A stretch of 64,000 nt of DNA from Linnemannia hyalina (Eukaryota > Mortierellomycota > Mortierellomycetes > Mortierellales > Mortierellaceae), in the NCBI GenBank assembly GCA_019671135.1, contig JAHRHY010000003.1:2170001-2234000 (forward strand), in the 5' to 3' direction. Below the pieces are notes generated by a model. That model did no database searches. It was not told where the DNA came from and saw only the letters and a list, made by a program, of their open reading frames with translations. Numbering within the stretch: position 1 is the stretch's first letter; each line of letters opens with the position of its first letter. The translations under genes were made by a program, and so were the position numbers. Shown piece after piece: positions 60,732 to 64,000 of this stretch.

Positions 60732-61043
60732 CCGGTTGGCAATGGACGAGCCGCTCACTTGACACTGAACATCTCATCGGAACCTTACACCTCTTCAAAA
60801 CCACGATCAAGGTCGACAACCCCCACCATCCATTCGGTTCCTCTCCAACCCTCATTCATATCTACGCCAACATCACCCTTCGCACCTGCCTCATTCTACT
60901 CTTCAACATCTCGGTCATTAAAATCTATGCCAGGATCCCCGTCGAACTATGGAGGAGGATACTCCAACAGTCCCGTTGATCGGAAACTGCCAGCAGGCTT
61001 CGCGTCGTCGCCTGGTGTCAAAATCACAGAGCTGTTTGAGTGA
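60732..61043 (+). other. In-frame open extension after the TAA at 60729-60731
   Basis: The frame of the preceding gene continues for 103 codons to TGA 61041-61043. It encodes a Ser/Thr/Pro-rich sequence like the upstream tail (for example SSKPRSRSTTPTIHS) and ends GVKITELFE. The AATAAA at 61073-61078 fits a gene ending here rather than at 60731. Confidence 0.5.
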
Positions 61044-61719
61044 GCATTATTATTATTTTCTTATTGCGTTTGAATAAAGTACAAGTGAATGAATTTTAAA
61101 AATAAGGGCGAAGCATATCCTCTGCAAGTAATGGTGTGTGAGTTACAACTGCGAGGAATCGGATCTGACAACATCGCTGAAACACGTTTCTGAGGCCGGC
61201 AATTTTTTTTCTTGCACTTTCAAAAGAGGGAAAGTCGCCAGGTTGGTTGCAGAATCGCAGTCCCATTATCGTGCGCTTGTTATTGTGTGTGAGGCGCGTT
61301 GATGTTGCGAGGTCAATCTGACTTGTAACTCATAGGATGTCATGCAAGGGACCTCTTTGGTAGGATGAGAAAAAAAAAGTGTGGAGAACAGAGACTGTCT
61401 CTTACTTTTTTCGGGTACTCCTTTTTTCCTTCATTATCTGGTATGCTCATCTGAACATATCGTCATTGTCGTTCATCGTAATGAGTCCCTCATCCCCAAA
61501 AGCATGCTTTTTTCTCTTCAGTCTTTTTGTTCTCTTCCTCTCCTCTCTTTCTCTCTTTTCTCTTTTCTTGCAACTCACCTTTCGCCCTCCCTCTGGACTT
61601 CGCTCGTTTTCCGACGCTACTCATCACCACAACTATACCTAATTCTATCAGCAGGAAGAACACAAGAAGACGACAATCAACCCCTTTATCTCTTGACCAG
61701 ATCGACCTTTGATTTTCTA
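61044..61719. other. Intergenic region, no gene seen
   Basis: About 680 bases. It carries the poly(A) signal at 61073-61078, an A-run at 61371-61378 and a C/T-rich leader from 61510 to 61600. No convincing open frame. Confidence 0.6.
61073..61078 (+). terminator. Poly(A) signal AATAAA
   Basis: The hexamer lies 342 nt after the TAA at 60731 but only 30 nt after the TGA at 61043. Other genes here have it 33 to 106 nt after the stop. Confidence 0.6.
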
Positions 61720-63269
61720 ATGAAAGTTCCTGTTGTACTGACAGCAATTGTCGTGGCTCCCGCTACAGCCTCGGCCTATGTCTGTCCCTCTCCTACCGAT
61801 GTTGCACATGCATGCAAGCAGCTCAACGTCTTCCCTCGTAAGTCCTCTCCTTTATCCAACATTCCAACCCGATTCATAGATATAATTTATGACCATGACA
61901 ACGTCAGAAACTGACGCGGTCATAAAAAAAATATTCTTTGTTGCCCGCACATTTCAAGTTGTGTGCTACAACCCCGATCTTAACAAGGACGCCTGCAATG
62001 CTAAGCAGTGCTACCAACAGTACATTGACGACTATGCTGTCTGCCAGTGCCGCCGCACCACCAGCAACTTTTACGAGGTAAACACAACATTCAAATGGAA
62101 GGTAATATTCTCGCGAAGCAATAGAAAAAAATGCAAAGAAACACGTTTTCTAACATTCACGCGTCTATTTTTATTTGTCCATCTGCTTTGAGTAGCATTC
62201 GCGCAACGTCGAGGGTTTGATTAGACGCTGTGGCGGAGGGTTGAGCAACCTCTATGGTCCCTCAAGCCAGTACGAACGCAATGGCGGCTCCGGCACCCAG
62301 CACTACCACGGAACCACCTACTATGGCGGCAGCACCCAGGTCGCCAATGGCACCACCCGCACGAGTAGTGTTGGCCCTGCTGTTCGCACCCGGAATACCA
62401 ACGTTGCCGGCAGCACCACCGCTCAGCCTTTCGTTGCCCCCACCCCGGTCCCTACCGATATCCCCATCTCGGCTCAGTCCGAGAGTATGTCTGGTGGTGC
62501 CATTGCCGGTACCGTCCTCGGAATCTTGGGTGCCTTCGGTTTGGCTGGTCTCCTTGGTTGGTGCTGGCGCCGAAGCCGCGCCACCCATGTCCCCGTTGTG
62601 AGCACCACTACTCGGGCCAGTCATGGAGCCACCCGCACTGTCGTCTCGGAGAAGACTGAGCCATTGGTCGTCAAGTCTGCTAATGCCGGCCAGACCTACC
62701 ACGCTGCCTCTGCACCTGTTGCCGCCACTGCTGCCGGAGCTGATGCCGCTGCTGGTGCCGCTGGTGGAGCTGCCTATGCCTCGCGATCCCAGCCCGCTAG
62801 AAGCAACACTAGCTACCCTACCACGACCTCAGGTGTCCCTGCTGCCTCTACCTCTCATGTCCAGCCCGGCACTGCCATCACTTGCACCACTACCGGTACC
62901 TCGAACATCCCTGCTCCGAGCGGGCAGACCACAGCGTCCATCGGCCAGCCTGGTTCCACTACCACGTACAACACCACCTCGTCCTCTGGTGGAAACACTC
63001 ATGTCCACCCCGGTGTGTCCTCGACTACCTACTCTACTGGCGGCCAGCAGGCCGCTGGCGCCACCAACGCTTCCACGACTTACACTTCAGGGAGCAGCAC
63101 TGGTCACACCACGATCCAGCCCAGTTCGACCACCAACACCATCTACAACACCACCACGACCCCTGGCAGAAACGCCACTACCACTGGCAGCGGAAACGCC
63201 GGTCAGACTGGGAACAACAGCACGATCTACTCTTCCAACAACGGCTACAACCCCAAGTCTCACAAATAA
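61720..63269 (+). CDS. Cys-rich, mucin-like single-pass membrane protein
   Basis: Three exons (61720-61837, 61959-62077, 62196-63269) encode 436 residues. A signal peptide (MKVPVVLTAIVVAPATASA) precedes an eight-Cys module of about 75 residues; spacings 9-9-9-4-10-1-20 do not match the CFEM pattern. A Thr/Ser/Gly stalk leads to a membrane span (about 165-187, GGAIAGTVLGILGAFGLAGLLGW) and a basic WCWRRSR stop-transfer. The remaining 240 residues are extremely rich in Thr, Ser, Gly, Ala and Pro. Which side of the membrane this long tail lies on follows from the positive-inside rule: inside. The layout is like fungal wall-stress sensors (Wsc/Mid2 type), but the Cys module is not a WSC domain I can confirm. 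AATAAA lies at 63375-63380. Confidence 0.8.
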
Positions 63270-63544
63270 ACGTGCCTGAAGGCGCGCATTGATTTTTTCC
63301 AAAACTGTACTGTGCATAATTATTCTTCTTAGTTGTCCATCCATTAGTACAAGGACACTTTTTAATCGTTTTCAAATAAAGGGCTTTTTCTTCTGTCTGT
63401 CGAAAACGGCAAGATCATTTGGGCGATGTCGAAGTCACGTGTAGACTTACAAGTGCCTTCATCTTTCGCTCTTGGCCCGCTCTCTCTCTTTCATCTCTAC
63501 AACTTGCCACCACAGACAACTACGACAAACACACAGGACACGAG

Positions 63545-64000
63545 ATGGCCAAGCAATACAAGACTCTCGGAGACGACATCTGGAAGAACAAAGTCGAGAA
63601 GATTGTAAGCAGCCCACTCCCCAGTCAACCAGCCACTTAGCTGGTCACCTAGCTAGGCTCATCGAAGAGACAGCCTGTCAGTTGATGGAGAAGTGTGTCA
63701 TCTTGAACCGACCTGAAAAGGATACAGTGGAAGAACGACACGCTCTTCTTGGCACTGACGATTCCAGCACACAGTCCTTGCCTCTCACAAAGAGTTGATA
63801 ATAATCGAGCAGGAACAATCAGAACCAAGATACAGCAAGTTAGGCTTCGTTCTAATGGCGTTGCTTTGTCTTTTTTCCTATGTTGTCGCGTAGAACGCGG
63901 AGCTCTTCACTTTGACGTACGGATCAATTGTAGCTCAGCTCGTCAAGGACTATGAGGATTTCACAGAGGTCAACAAGCAGCTCGAGAAGATGTAAGTCGC
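63545..64000 (+). CDS. BET3: TRAPP complex subunit Bet3/TRAPPC3, cut by the right edge
   Basis: Exon 1 (63545-63604) encodes MAKQYKTLGDDIWKNKVEKI; exon 2 (63894-63991) encodes NAELFTLTYGSIVAQLVKDY and on to NKQLEKM, ending at a GTAAGT donor. This is the N-terminus of Bet3/TRAPPC3, including the conserved FTLTYGxxVAQL helix. Bet3 is a core subunit of TRAPP, the Golgi tethering complex and Ypt1/Rab1 exchange factor. The conserved Cys that is palmitoylated lies further on, outside the window. The first intron is 289 bp. Confidence 0.92.

Noticed and set aside
61720..62300. Eight-Cys module as a CFEM domain
   Set aside because: Cys spacings (9-9-9-4-10-1-20) do not fit the CFEM pattern.

Overview
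The window is nuclear DNA of a filamentous fungus. Genes are split by many short GT-AG introns, usually with GTAAGT-type donors and CTAAC/CTGAC-like branch sites. There are no operons, and several genes carry long CAG/CAA polyglutamine tracts. Cell-wall and iron genes (chitin deacetylase, Fet3-type ferroxidase, Skt5-type chitin synthase activator) sit among eukaryotic housekeeping genes. The gene style and protein sequences look like an early-diverging fungus of the Mortierella type; that placement is my inference. I see no transposon, virus, CRISPR array or bacterial segment.

Layout. 1-146: start of an unknown gene leaving the left edge (-). 1782-4530: unknown acidic protein with a possible zinc ribbon (+). 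4688-7264: COMPASS subunit Swd1/RBBP5 (-). 7709-10357: WD-repeat protein (+). 10529-12490: Ddi1 (-). 12912-13619: small, probably mitochondrial protein (-). 13971-15504: Sel1-repeat protein ending in a CaaX box, Skt5/Chs4-like (-). 16754-17336: mitochondrial ribosomal protein bS16m (-). 17626-19637: Naf1 (+). 19697-20748: half-length relative of TFIIIC tau95/GTF3C5 (-). 20999-26865: cohesin regulator Pds5 in 23 exons (+). 28296-29433: chitin deacetylase (+). 29961-33030: SET/MYND protein (+). 33799-36935: PP4 regulatory subunit Psy2/SMEK without its usual N-terminal domain (+). 36936-39804: mostly non-coding, with one weak gene candidate. 39805-41731: Fet3-like multicopper ferroxidase (+). 42176-46777: ankyrin-bromodomain-BAH protein (+). 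46987-48567: ribosomal protein eL38 with two introns over 600 bp (+). 48708-52447: large coiled-coil protein (-). 54908-56077: secreted Cys-rich, probably GPI-anchored protein (+). 56180-57844: DUF202 membrane protein (-). 59439-60731: Cys-rich single-pass membrane protein with an in-frame open extension after its stop (+). 61720-63269: Cys-rich, mucin-like single-pass membrane protein (+). 63545 to the right edge: TRAPP subunit Bet3/TRAPPC3 (+).

Genes are packed as divergent pairs with short shared promoters (Swd1/WD protein 444 bp, bS16m/Naf1 289 bp, tau95-like/Pds5 250 bp) and convergent pairs with very short gaps (Naf1/tau95-like 59 bp, secreted protein/DUF202 102 bp). Functions fall into chromatin and cohesion, RNP and translation, and cell surface. 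The stretch from 54.9 to 63.3 kb holds four surface or membrane protein genes. I found no convincing new multi-gene system. The most unusual points are single-gene architectures: the in-frame stop followed by an open, coding-like tail at 60.7 kb; the half-length tau95; the ankyrin-bromo-BAH fusion with a GC-AG intron; the Psy2 lacking its EVH1 domain; and an exact 18-nt repeat inside an eL38 intron.

Exon boundaries were placed by eye from splice signals, and reading phase was checked across each gene. The one junction I could not make consistent is near 8046-8266.
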